From Pseudolabrys sp. (GTDB taxonomy: Bacteria > Pseudomonadota > Alphaproteobacteria > Rhizobiales > Xanthobacteraceae), in the NCBI GenBank assembly GCA_029980465.1, contig JARYIJ010000001.1:3235501-3299500 (forward strand): 64,000 nt of DNA. The letters are read 5' to 3'. A program made the translations under genes and the position numbers. Numbering within the stretch: position 1 is the first letter of the stretch; each line of letters opens with the position of its first letter. Below, piece by piece: positions 8,372-16,488 of the stretch. A model generated the notes under the pieces. That model was not told the origin of the DNA, ran no database searches, and saw only the letters and a program-made list of their open reading frames with translations.

Positions 8372-10612
8372 ATGACCAATCCTCCAACGATGCAGCGTTC
8401 GCGCAGCCAACTTGCGACCAGCTATGCCCCACACAGTCTTTTTACGTTTGAAGGGGGCTCGGGTGCCTGCATGGCGTTGTCGGCATCGGGTAACCGGAAT
8501 GCCGAACTCCGACCGATTACGCAGCGCATGATCGGCGAGCAGATACAAGAATATTTCGAGGCTTGGGCGGATCGCGCCATGCGCGGGCAAAATCTTCGCC
8601 ATGCTGTCCCTCCCTCGCTCGCGGTCGACAATCGCGTCCTAAGCGATCAGGCCGTCCGCGTTCGGCTCGGTGATCTCGTCTTTCAGGTTCCAGACCTCGT
8701 CGGATATGTGCCGTTCCCGCTGGCATTTTCTTGCACGCGCTGCGGCCTGCACCGTGAATGCCGCCGGTTGGACAGGGTCGCGGAGGAAGCGGCACGGTTC
8801 CGCCAAGCCTGTCCAACAGGCGCTGGAGGATGCGCCGACGATTGGCAGCAGATCGACGTCGTCCTCACTCACTGGTCTGGCGAGATCGAGGCGATCAGCC
8901 CGAGCTACCGGTATTGGGATTCAGCAAACGGAGAGGCGAGAGACATCGCACGCTGTGGGTCGTGTGAGTCGGATCGCTTCTACTTGCGACGTCCACCGGG
9001 GGCGCTCGCAGGGTGGCATTTCGAATGCGTCGCCTGTCGGACGGTGCGTCCGATTCTGCAGCGAGATCTGCGGACGTTGGAGAGTCTCGGTCCACTTCTT
9101 GGCCAGAACCAAGCGCTGATCGCTGAAATCAACATGGAGCCAGTCTCCTATCGCGCGTCGGCGGCCTATTATCCGCACGGCGACCGGCTTCTGGTTTTTG
9201 ATCAAGACATGTACGTCTCGCTGCTTGGTGCCACTCAAATCAACCAGCTCGAGAGCTTCATAGCTACGACCTATGGCTATCCGCCGACCCATCTGACCGA
9301 CGCGGAAAAGGCAGCGTTGCTGCAGGCGGCCGGTCGGGGCACGGACTGGGACAATTACGTTCACATGCGGGCGTTGGTCGAAATGCTTGAGGCGGGAGGC
9401 ACAACTCCGCGCGAAATGATCGACGCTTCGCGAGCGTCGTTGAGCCGCCAGGATGAAGACTGGAACGCAACGGTGTTCGCCGGTCGGCAACAGGCGACGC
9501 CCGGGATCGCCACTGCTTGCCGAGAACGGCAACGTTTCGTGCGACGCTTCGATCCTATTCGCATGGCGGTTGAGCATGAAACGCTGTTGCAGGAGAAACT
9601 TCGTGGCGGCCAGCTCAACGACGGTAAGGAAGTCTCGGTCGATGTGACGATTCTCGACCCGTTCCTAATTCCTGACGGGCTGTCGGAACGTGAAATCGAG
9701 CGGCTGAGAGCGGAAGTCCGGCGTCGGAGGGACCTCCTTGGCATTTCGGAAATGCGCCTGATCCGCGATGTCCGAATCTGCGAATACACATTTGCCTACA
9801 CGAGAACGTCGTCTTCGCCCACTGTCAAACGCGACAAGGCGGGTGATGCCGAGATGCCGGTGCGGCTTCGATTGTTTGACCGCGTAGAAGTCGGCGAGGC
9901 TGCTCGCCACCCGGTCCTTTGCTTGTTGCAGTCGAACGAAGGTTTTTACGTGCGTCTGGACGAAGACACCGTCCGGGAATGGCTCGCGGAAAACGGAGTT
10001 GCTGTCGCGCCGGCGGTTCCGGGGGTTCGACTTGGCGGAAGCCTCATAGAAGAGTTTGCCGCGATCGAGAACGATCCGAACTCGCGTTTTTCCCGCTTTC
10101 TCGATGAATATCGGCGCGAGAGAATGGTGCCGCGCCAAGCTTACCCATTCGTATACACGCTCTTGCACACTATGGCGCACCATCTGATTGGCGTTTCTGC
10201 TTCGATGTCGGGCCTCGATCTCGGCTCGTTCGGCGAACACCTGTTCGTGCCGGATTTGGCATTTCTGGTTTACCGCCGTGGCATGACGATGGATTTGGGT
10301 AACCTGTCGTCCATGTGGCGCGACCGCGGAGACCCGGCGTTCGGCAACGAAGTCCTCGACCGCATGGTCAATCCAGCCAGCCTTCGATGCGGTTCGGAAA
10401 GCGTCTGCAATCACCGGGGAGGCGCGTGTCCTGACTGCGTGCTTATCCCGGAGAGTGCTTGCCTGACTCGGAACGAGCTCCTGTCCCGATCAGTGCTCAT
10501 CGGAAGGGGTGCGCCCCGTTGGGACCTTACGGGTGATGGATTGAGCGGGTACTACACCGTTGCAGAGCGTCGCGCAGGGCGGCGCCCGCGTGCCCAAGCG
10601 GGGGTTCGATGA
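8372..10612 (+). CDS. drmB: DrmB-like DISARM protein (DUF1998)
   Basis: DrmB is the DUF1998 partner of DrmA in DISARM. The 746-residue product has cysteine pairs in its first third (Cys121/124, Cys195/198, Cys219/222) that look like zinc ribbons. The DUF1998 region near the C-terminus contains TLLHTMAHHLI, followed by the cysteine cluster Cys673, 679, 686, 689 and 697 (CNHRGGACPDC). It starts two bases after the DrmA-like stop codon and overlaps the next gene by ATGA, so the genes are very likely co-translated. No frameshift or missing cysteine was noticed. DruE-type Druantia proteins also carry DUF1998, but the separate helicase and PLD genes point to DISARM. Confidence 0.78.
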   Translation: MTNPPTMQRSRSQLATSYAPHSLFTFEGGSGACMALSASGNRNAELRPITQRMIGEQIQEYFEAWADRAMRGQNLRHAVPPSLAVDNRVLSDQAVRVRLGDLVFQVPDLVGYVPFPLAFSCTRCGLHRECRRLDRVAEEAARFRQACPTGAGGCADDWQQIDVVLTHWSGEIEAISPSYRYWDSANGEARDIARCGSCESDRFYLRRPPGALAGWHFECVACRTVRPILQRDLRTLESLGPLLGQNQALIAEINMEPVSYRASAAYYPHGDRLLVFDQDMYVSLLGATQINQLESFIATTYGYPPTHLTDAEKAALLQAAGRGTDWDNYVHMRALVEMLEAGGTTPREMIDASRASLSRQDEDWNATVFAGRQQATPGIATACRERQRFVRRFDPIRMAVEHETLLQEKLRGGQLNDGKEVSVDVTILDPFLIPDGLSEREIERLRAEVRRRRDLLGISEMRLIRDVRICEYTFAYTRTSSSPTVKRDKAGDAEMPVRLRLFDRVEVGEAARHPVLCLLQSNEGFYVRLDEDTVREWLAENGVAVAPAVPGVRLGGSLIEEFAAIENDPNSRFSRFLDEYRRERMVPRQAYPFVYTLLHTMAHHLIGVSASMSGLDLGSFGEHLFVPDLAFLVYRRGMTMDLGNLSSMWRDRGDPAFGNEVLDRMVNPASLRCGSESVCNHRGGACPDCVLIPESACLTRNELLSRSVLIGRGAPRWDLTGDGLSGYYTVAERRAGRRPRAQAGVR

Positions 10613-11460
10613 CAGGGGGCGCGCCACTCGGCGCTGACTTGGCTCGGTCACTGGTGGTCGGGCTCGGTGCGGACTGCCCGACAGCGGCCGCACTCGCGCG
10701 CGTGATGGCGGGCCGACAAGGCTACGCCATCGACGTCCACAATCTTGCTGATTGGCCGGCTGCTGCGATCCAGCGGGTCACGTCGGATTTTGTTTCTCGC
10801 GGTTGGTTGAGCCGCACGGATACCGGTTGGCAGATCGGGCCGGGGCAGATGCCATCTGGGCTTGCGTCATTCCTTGACGGTGCCGCGGCGATGCGAGCAA
10901 TCATGCCAGATGAGGAGATGGCGACCGCCGTGGTGACGATGCCTCCGTCACCGAGCGCTATCGGGGCGGCGTTGCCGGCGACGGGATTGGCTTATGCCGC
11001 GCTGGTCCACACCAAAGACGCGCTCGAAAAGTTGGCCGATGCCGCGGCGAACAGTCTTACGATCATGACGCCATTTCTGAATGACGAAGGTCTGGTCATT
11101 GCGGTTGATCTATTCCGGCGTACGTGCGCGCGCCGTCGGCATCTCATCATCCGGAGGTCCGGCTCCGCGCGTGCCGCCGTCGATCGAGGCTGGCCATACC
11201 TTCGTCAGCTGAACGTTGATGTTCTGAACTACATGTTGCCGGTCGAAGACGGCTACGAGACCTTTCATGCAAAGATCGTGCTGGCCGATCAAGACCTCGC
11301 CTATGTGGGAAGCGCCAATATGACAGCGTTTGCGCGGCATTCAATGGAACTCGGAATCCTCACAGACGGTCACGCGGCCCGTGTCGTCGCAAGTATTGTC
11401 AGAGGCGTTGAGCGGATTGCGACGCCGCTTCGGGCGCCGTCTCCAGCCGCTAGTATCTGA
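10609..11460 (+). CDS. drmC: DrmC-like phospholipase D-family protein
   Basis: The third DISARM core gene encodes a phospholipase-D-fold protein of unclear role. This 283-residue product has one HKD-type motif: His220, Lys222, Asp227, then GSANMT at 234-239 with the expected Ser and Asn. The N-terminal half resembles a winged-helix or helical domain (about 20-90) with no second HKD, so a dimer would be needed for a complete active site, as in single-HKD nucleases. It overlaps drmB by four bases (ATGA) and is 17 bases from the methyltransferase gene. PLD-fold nuclease and non-catalytic scaffold remain alternatives. Confidence 0.75.
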   Translation: MTGGAPLGADLARSLVVGLGADCPTAAALARVMAGRQGYAIDVHNLADWPAAAIQRVTSDFVSRGWLSRTDTGWQIGPGQMPSGLASFLDGAAAMRAIMPDEEMATAVVTMPPSPSAIGAALPATGLAYAALVHTKDALEKLADAAANSLTIMTPFLNDEGLVIAVDLFRRTCARRRHLIIRRSGSARAAVDRGWPYLRQLNVDVLNYMLPVEDGYETFHAKIVLADQDLAYVGSANMTAFARHSMELGILTDGHAARVVASIVRGVERIATPLRAPSPAASI

Positions 11461-11477
11461 AAGAGGCGCTCAACACC

Positions 11478-13160
11478 GTGGCTGTCGCTGCAAACAAACT
11501 CCACCTGACCGAACCATCTACCGGCGCTGTAGCGTCGGCCCAATCGGCTGACGCTATCCCCGCGTTCGACAAGTTTCTTGCCGCATTTCGCAAAAAGAAG
11601 CTGAGGCGGTCGAAGGCCTTGCAGGTGTGTCTCAGCCTGATCAAACGTGAGCCAAGCGACCTTCTCCAGCTTCTCGAGGCGCTTCCAGCCGCTTGGGCAG
11701 ATCACGCGGTCGCCAGCGTGTATGCGACGTTGATCCCGGTGGACCGCCGCAAGAGGTTAGGGGCGTATTTCACGCCGCCACACTTAGTGGATCATCTTGT
11801 CTCCCGCCTTGCTTCCTGCGGGATGGATCCGGTGAAGCACCGGCTCCGTGATCCTGCTGCTGGCGGTGCGGCCTTTCTTGTGCCGCTTGCGCGCATCAAG
11901 GTGTCGGCTTGGAAAAAACTGGGACTTGCTGACAGCGAGATCGTGCGCCGGCTGCGCGAGCATTTGATTGGCCGAGAGATCGAGCCGGACCTTGCGGCGA
12001 TCGCCAACGCCTTGCTGAGGCGAATGTTAGTTTGCGAGTTTCAATTGGCTCCAAAGTTGGTCGCGCAACTGAAACTGGTGAAAGTAGGCGACAGTCTGGA
12101 CCCGAGGTCCTCTTCGGACGATGAAATCGATCATGAGTTAGGGAACCCACCATTTCTTCGTCTGGGCGGTTCGGATAAGCGGCTGGCGAGACCAATTTTC
12201 GGCGAGATCGCCTCGGGCAGGGTTAATCTCTACGCGCTGTTTGTAAGACGAGCTCTCGCGGAAGTGCCGATAGGTGGCATGATCGGCTACGTGATTCCTG
12301 CGTCCTTTCTGGGTGGCCCGGAATTCGAGTCTTTTCGCAGGCGAGTCCTGCAGCTCGCCGATGTCCTAGTCGTCGATCTCATAGAAAAGCGAAGCGATGT
12401 TTTCCTGGATGCGATCCAAGATGCCTGCTTCGTAGTCTTGCGGCGGCGCGCGGATGTGTTGGCCGAGCCGCCTGCAAGCGTGGCAGCGAGTGGTGTCTTT
12501 CGTCGCGACGGTAAGTTCATTTCCAAGGATGTCGCCCATATCGAGACAAACGGAGCGCCTTGGCGATTGCCGGGAGTCGAGTTGGTGCGCTCCTCCACGC
12601 TCAAGGATTGGGGGTATCGAGCGACAGTTGGCTATCTTGTGGCTAACCGCCAGCCGAAACGCTTGCACAAACGAGCGGCGAAGGAGCGGTATCCACTCAT
12701 ATGGGCCAAGGCGATCACTCCCGAAGGAACCTTCGACTTCGAACGGGGTGCGGCATTCAAAGGCTTCGGTTGGGCTGATGCACCCGCGGATGCACCCTAT
12801 GTGGTGCGCAGCGCGTGCGTAGCCATTCAGAGAACTTCATCGCGAGGCCAGAAGCGGAGGCTCAACGCAGCTTCCATCTCAAAAGCTTTCATCAAGAAGC
12901 ACGGCGGCGTCATTGCGGAAAATCATGTCATCCTGCTCGTGCCAAATTCGCCCGACGCAGCGTCACCTGAGTCATTAGCAGAGGCGCTGAACAACGCGGC
13001 GGCCAGTGCTGCGCTCGATCGTGTGTGCGGTTCGGCTTCTATTTCCGTGCGCCTTCTGGAAACGATCAAACTCGAGGCGCGCCCGGCCGTTTGCGAACGC
13101 TTGCTACCTGATCGCTTAGAGAGAAAGAGCAAATCGCAAATGGTGGCGGCACCGCTATGA
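11478..13160 (+). CDS. N6-adenine DNA methyltransferase of a DISARM-like operon
   Basis: Likely modifies host adenines so that self DNA is spared. Motifs are in the order of N6-adenine enzymes of the Eco57I/TaqI type: YFTP (97-100) upstream, SAM-binding motif I DPAAGGAAFL (125-134), GREIEP (165-170), and catalytic motif IV NPPF (223-226). The remaining 300 residues include IGYVIPASFLGG and a C-terminal region that may recognise the target. At 560 residues it is much shorter than the PglX/DrmMI-type enzymes usually seen in DISARM class 1. Start GTG 11478 is preceded by AGAGGCG. Its TGA overlaps the PIN gene start (ATGA). Confidence 0.8.
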   Translation: MAVAANKLHLTEPSTGAVASAQSADAIPAFDKFLAAFRKKKLRRSKALQVCLSLIKREPSDLLQLLEALPAAWADHAVASVYATLIPVDRRKRLGAYFTPPHLVDHLVSRLASCGMDPVKHRLRDPAAGGAAFLVPLARIKVSAWKKLGLADSEIVRRLREHLIGREIEPDLAAIANALLRRMLVCEFQLAPKLVAQLKLVKVGDSLDPRSSSDDEIDHELGNPPFLRLGGSDKRLARPIFGEIASGRVNLYALFVRRALAEVPIGGMIGYVIPASFLGGPEFESFRRRVLQLADVLVVDLIEKRSDVFLDAIQDACFVVLRRRADVLAEPPASVAASGVFRRDGKFISKDVAHIETNGAPWRLPGVELVRSSTLKDWGYRATVGYLVANRQPKRLHKRAAKERYPLIWAKAITPEGTFDFERGAAFKGFGWADAPADAPYVVRSACVAIQRTSSRGQKRRLNAASISKAFIKKHGGVIAENHVILLVPNSPDAASPESLAEALNNAAASAALDRVCGSASISVRLLETIKLEARPAVCERLLPDRLERKSKSQMVAAPL

Positions 13161-13783
13161 CGCTCGAGCACTGGGACCAGAATACTCGGAAGTATGTACT
13201 ATACCGGACTACTGGGGAGCACAGCGAGGATTGCACACGTTTCCCCTTTGAAAGAATTCCAAAACGCGTGTTCCTGGACACCAATGTGATCAATGTGTTG
13301 GTGAAGTACTGCGAGCACGTTTTCGATCACGCACCAATCCCAGGGGGTATGGACGCTACCCTGACGGCGGACATCGAGGCGCTCATGCACGTGTTCTATG
13401 TCGGCGCACGAGCCAACTGGGACATATTGGGATCGCAGAAGACACTTGATGAGCTGTCACGTACGAGAGACGGCTCACTTCGAGGCGAGCTGTTAGAATA
13501 CGCATTCGGAATCGTAAACCAAGACCTCGATGACGAAGACCGCAGACATGCCGCCGATTTCGGGCGCAGGCTCATCGAAGCGCCTTTTGCAGCTGCTCTG
13601 CCAGATGCAGCCGACCGCGAGTTGATTGGGAACGCAATAGGGTTCGGCTGCGACGTTTTCTGCACTCGCGACAGGGCGACTATCGTGCGGAAGCGGGATC
13701 TGTTGAAGCAAGTGCCTTTGCGCATTGTGACGCCAGCAGAGTGGTGGGCGCACATAAAGCCGTGGGCTGCTCTGTGGTGCTAG
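13157..13783 (+). CDS. PIN-domain nuclease, translationally coupled to the methyltransferase
   Basis: The 208-residue product shows the acidic layout of PIN nucleases: Asp41 in VFLDTNVIN, Glu99 in TLDELSR, Asp153 in DAADRELIGNA and Asp172 in CTRDRA, each in the expected spacing, with RIVTPAEWW near the end as in many PIN proteins. PIN domains cleave single-stranded RNA or DNA with Mg2+. No antitoxin gene sits beside it; instead it begins inside the stop codon of the methyltransferase, so it is part of the defence operon. It could be an effector or a VapC-like toxin controlled by the system; that role is inference. Confidence 0.72.
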   Translation: MTLEHWDQNTRKYVLYRTTGEHSEDCTRFPFERIPKRVFLDTNVINVLVKYCEHVFDHAPIPGGMDATLTADIEALMHVFYVGARANWDILGSQKTLDELSRTRDGSLRGELLEYAFGIVNQDLDDEDRRHAADFGRRLIEAPFAAALPDAADRELIGNAIGFGCDVFCTRDRATIVRKRDLLKQVPLRIVTPAEWWAHIKPWAALWC

Positions 13784-13838
13784 TTTGTGAGAAGTCGAAG
13801 GAAGAGGTTGGATTATTGATGACCGCTCGGTGTCTCCA

Positions 13839-14821
13839 ATGAGAGCGCGCGGGAACCTTGTTACCGAGCGCGCCGGGGTAAACTTTGTGCGCGGTGTGGT
13901 GGAAGGAGCCGGTTGTCTACTGAAGGAAATCAACCTGCAGCACGACTTCGGGCACGATGCCACAATGATTCTGGTAGTGGATGGTCAAGTTCGACCACGC
14001 GAAGTCGCGTTTCAGATCAAGTCTGGCGCGAGTTATGTTTCGCCAACTGCCTGTGGTCTGCCTGCTACAGCTGCCCACGTCTATTTCTGGGCTGAACATG
14101 ATCTTGTGACGCTCGGCGTCGTCTACGACCCCGCTCAAAAATCCGCCTGGTGGATAGATTTGCAGACGGCCGCGCGGGGATTTCGAGCGGCAAATCCGAA
14201 GACGGGCACTACATTCACGTTCGCCAAGGGACTCTGGAATCAGTTTAACGACACGGATTTCGGGTCAATTTTGGTTCGGACGCTCCTTGGGGAGGCACCG
14301 AGCGTTCCCCTCGAACGATTGTGTTCATGGTCATGGACGGTGACATCCAGACTCATGACATTGGTGTTCGAGCAATCCGAGCGCGCTACTATCGCGAGGC
14401 TGCGGCTTGGGAGTGTCTGATCGAGGCATTTAAGTCGAAGCCCGCTGGACAACTGACACTCAATCTTCCCATCGCGTTAGTAAAACTGCTCGGTCATGAC
14501 GACCTTGGCTACTATTCCAATGAGATTCCCACGGACGTTCGTGCTCCGGCGATTTCGAAGGTTCTGACCTTTGGTGCTAACGAGATCGCTAAACTCCTTT
14601 CGATATTGCCGGATAGCGATTTTGAGCGGCCGAGCCTTGGCTACAGTCTGATGCCGCTCTTCGGCCAGAGCGCCGAAAGCCCTCCTATTCTTTCCGCCAT
14701 TCGCGATAACGACGCGTTCGATCCTGCAGTTCGCCAACTTGTGGGTTCTCTTTTCGACTGGTCCCAGCGCGATCCAGATTGGTGGGGCTCTTGGCGCCGA
14801 GATACCGGTAGATGGAGTTGA
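13839..14821 (+). pseudogene. DUF4365 nuclease-like gene split by a -1 frameshift
   Basis: The first part (from ATG 13839; GTG 13830 also possible) reads TERAGVNFV, then HDFGHDA, then AFQIKSGASYV and AEHDLVTLGVVYDP, the pattern of DUF4365 proteins, which are thought to have a PD-(D/E)XK nuclease fold. After about LLGEAPSVPLE (near 14310) this frame becomes unrelated and ends at 14420. The expected C-terminal half continues in the -1 frame (IGVRAIRARYY, KLLGHDDLGYYS, FERPSLGYSLMPLFG) to 14821. A one-base deletion near 14295-14325 explains this. No slippery heptamer was seen there. The gene is 55 bases after the PIN gene on the same strand and may be an operon member. Confidence 0.7.
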
Positions 14822-15092
14822 CGGCGGCGCTGGCCCTGTTCGCTGATGCGCTCGCGTGATAGAAGATCCATGACGGTCTTTTTTGAGCTGCGGGCCTCAC
14901 TCGGTTTGGCACGGTCCGAGGAAAAATCGACCAATCGTTGTCGATAGTGGTCGAAACCACGCTGAAGCTAAATCGCGCGAATTTTCCTTTGAAATCATAA
15001 GCGAAAAATTTTGACGGCTCGATGGTCGGGTTTCGACCGTCTCCAGAAAAAATTTGCCTTGCAAAATCAGCGCGTTACCATGATCGAAAATC
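14822..15092. other. AT-rich non-coding right end of the island
   Basis: No supported gene. The stretch is markedly richer in A and T than any neighbour, with runs such as GAAAAATTTT and AGAAAAAATTT. It holds an inverted repeat, GGTCGAAACC at 14949-14958 and its complement GGTTTCGACC at 15029-15038, and a short hairpin around 15024-15038. It may be the recombination-protein binding zone of the lost element. Confidence 0.4.
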
Positions 15093-15105
15093 ATCGAGTG
15101 GGAGT
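15093..15105 (+). repeat. Right attachment-type direct repeat (attR)
   Basis: An identical copy of the 13 bases at the guaA 3' end. Read in the guaA frame it gives ATC GAG TGG GAG followed by TAG, that is Ile-Glu-Trp-Glu and stop, with an in-frame TGA four codons upstream. This is a stranded guaA tail, as expected after site-specific integration. Confidence 0.75.
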
Positions 15106-15202
15106 AGGCGAGTGCGCAGCCCGATGAGATTCGGTCGCTCTTTGCAAGCAACGGAATTTGCCTCGGTATCGTTCTGTTGTTCAAAAACGGAGCGAGCGCA
15201 AC

Positions 15203-16228
15203 TCAGTGACGGCCGCAGGGCGTGACAAGCTTGCGCGCCTCCCACAGCAATCCTGTGAAGGTCAGAGTCCATGCGACGAGAGCCGCCAGGAACATTGCCC
15301 AGGGCAGCGGATCCAGGAACGGCAAATCCAGCGCTTTCGCCATTTGCTGAGTGGCGATGCTGAACATTCCCAACGGGAACACCGCTCCCCAATATAACGG
15401 ATCATAACGGAGCGGGAATTTCTGGATCAGATGACGCCACACGCCGAGCACGAGCAGCATCGGAATCCACCACGTCGCCGTCGCCCAGTAGAACACGGTG
15501 AAGCCTTTGAGAAAGGGCAGAAGCGAAGCCAGGAACGGCGCATCCGGCGCGTTCTCCACCAGCCGGGCGCCAGCCAGTGTGGAGATCGCCATCGCGCCCA
15601 TGTTGATCCAGTAGGGCGGCGTCAGATCGCCCGGCGAGAAGGCAAAGAAGCTGTAGCGATAGAAGATCAACGAGATGATCCAGATATAAAACATGCCGCC
15701 CCATAGCCACATGGACAGCGCAAAGAAGTTGAGCTCCAGCCGCAGCGGTTGTGGCCAGTCTCGGGCGATGAGTGCGGCCAGCACGGCGATCGATTGGGTC
15801 GCGACGACGGCGATCAGCCAAGCCCCGGTAATGCCGTGTTCGAGCGGCGGTTTAGCGCGCTTGATAGTAAAGGCTGTAAAGACCGTGTAAGTGAGGCCGA
15901 TCCACAACACGACGCCGAGGGATAACAGGATAATCGCGGCCGTCAGACTGTGCGCGATCAGCAGGAACTGTGTGCCGAGGATGCAAGACGCGGCGACCGC
16001 CGTGAAAAAGCCCGGACCGAGCAGGTGGTCGGTCATGTCGGCAAAGAACGGTTGCGGATAGCGGAACGCGCGGAGCACCGTCATCGCCGCCAACACCGTG
16101 TAAGCGGCTAAATTGAAGACGAACAGCCCATCCGCCAGAGGTGCAAGCTGGAATTCCCGCGCGGTGATGGAGATGATGCCAGTCGCCATCACAAGCGCGA
16201 AGTAGGCGGGTGGAAGCTGCTTCACCAC
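15203..16228 (-). CDS. TDT-family / SLAC1-type anion channel or dicarboxylate exporter
   Basis: A membrane protein of about ten hydrophobic helices. The start LPPAYFALVMATGIIS, DHLLGPGFFTAVAASCILG, LWGGMFY and PYWINMGAMAIS are characteristic of the TehA/Mae1/SLAC1 family (tellurite-resistance/dicarboxylate transporter). Members conduct anions or export C4-dicarboxylates or sulfite; the substrate cannot be read here. Two GTG codons (16228, 16225) are candidate starts. It lies just outside the right repeat of the island, converging on it, so it marks the return to ordinary chromosome. Its length, 341 residues, fits the family. Confidence 0.85.
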   Translation of the reverse strand: MVKQLPPAYFALVMATGIISITAREFQLAPLADGLFVFNLAAYTVLAAMTVLRAFRYPQPFFADMTDHLLGPGFFTAVAASCILGTQFLLIAHSLTAAIILLSLGVVLWIGLTYTVFTAFTIKRAKPPLEHGITGAWLIAVVATQSIAVLAALIARDWPQPLRLELNFFALSMWLWGGMFYIWIISLIFYRYSFFAFSPGDLTPPYWINMGAMAISTLAGARLVENAPDAPFLASLLPFLKGFTVFYWATATWWIPMLLVLGVWRHLIQKFPLRYDPLYWGAVFPLGMFSIATQQMAKALDLPFLDPLPWAMFLAALVAWTLTFTGLLWEARKLVTPCGRH

Positions 16229-16488
16229 GACTTCGGACCTCGCGAGCCGTCCTTCGCGTTCGAGGCCTGCCTACGGGTGGCCACTCGGCTCCTTCGCGTC
16301 AGGCTGCCAGAATCCGTCATCGCCGGCCCTTCATCCCTGGGGCTCGACATATCGCTTGCGCGACTTTCGTGCAGCGCCCCGGGAAATTGAGCACCCGAGC
16401 AGGGACGAGGTCAACGGACTCGTCGTGGCCTTCGGCGCCGGCACGGCAAGGACATAAGAACCTGATTGTATCCTTCCGGTCGCGTTGA

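Larger units (their letters stand above)
4093..15105. mobile_element. 11-kb genomic island in the 3' end of guaA carrying a DISARM-like operon
   Basis: The region is bounded by identical 13-bp direct repeats and contains only genes foreign to the flanking core genome. It holds two truncated backbone genes of an integrative or conjugative element (ParB-like and strawberry-notch-like), then six plus-strand defence-type genes. By eye, third-position GC and overall GC are lower than in guaA or the downstream genes, most clearly in the last 300 bases. The guaA 3' end is a known insertion site for integrative elements, including those of rhizobia. No tyrosine or serine recombinase gene is present, so the element looks like an immobile remnant or a passenger. 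Confidence 0.8.

Noticed and set aside
14300..14325. Programmed -1 frameshifting in the DUF4365 gene
   Set aside because: No X-XXY-YYZ slippery heptamer or following stem was seen near the junction; a mutation or read error is simpler.
13157..14420. PIN plus DUF4365 as a toxin-antitoxin pair
   Set aside because: The DUF4365 product resembles a nuclease, not an antitoxin, and no DNA-binding small protein is present.
16229..16488. Possible gene between the TDT-type and propeller genes
   Set aside because: The open frames are short, Arg/Ser-rich and without recognisable features; treated as intergenic.
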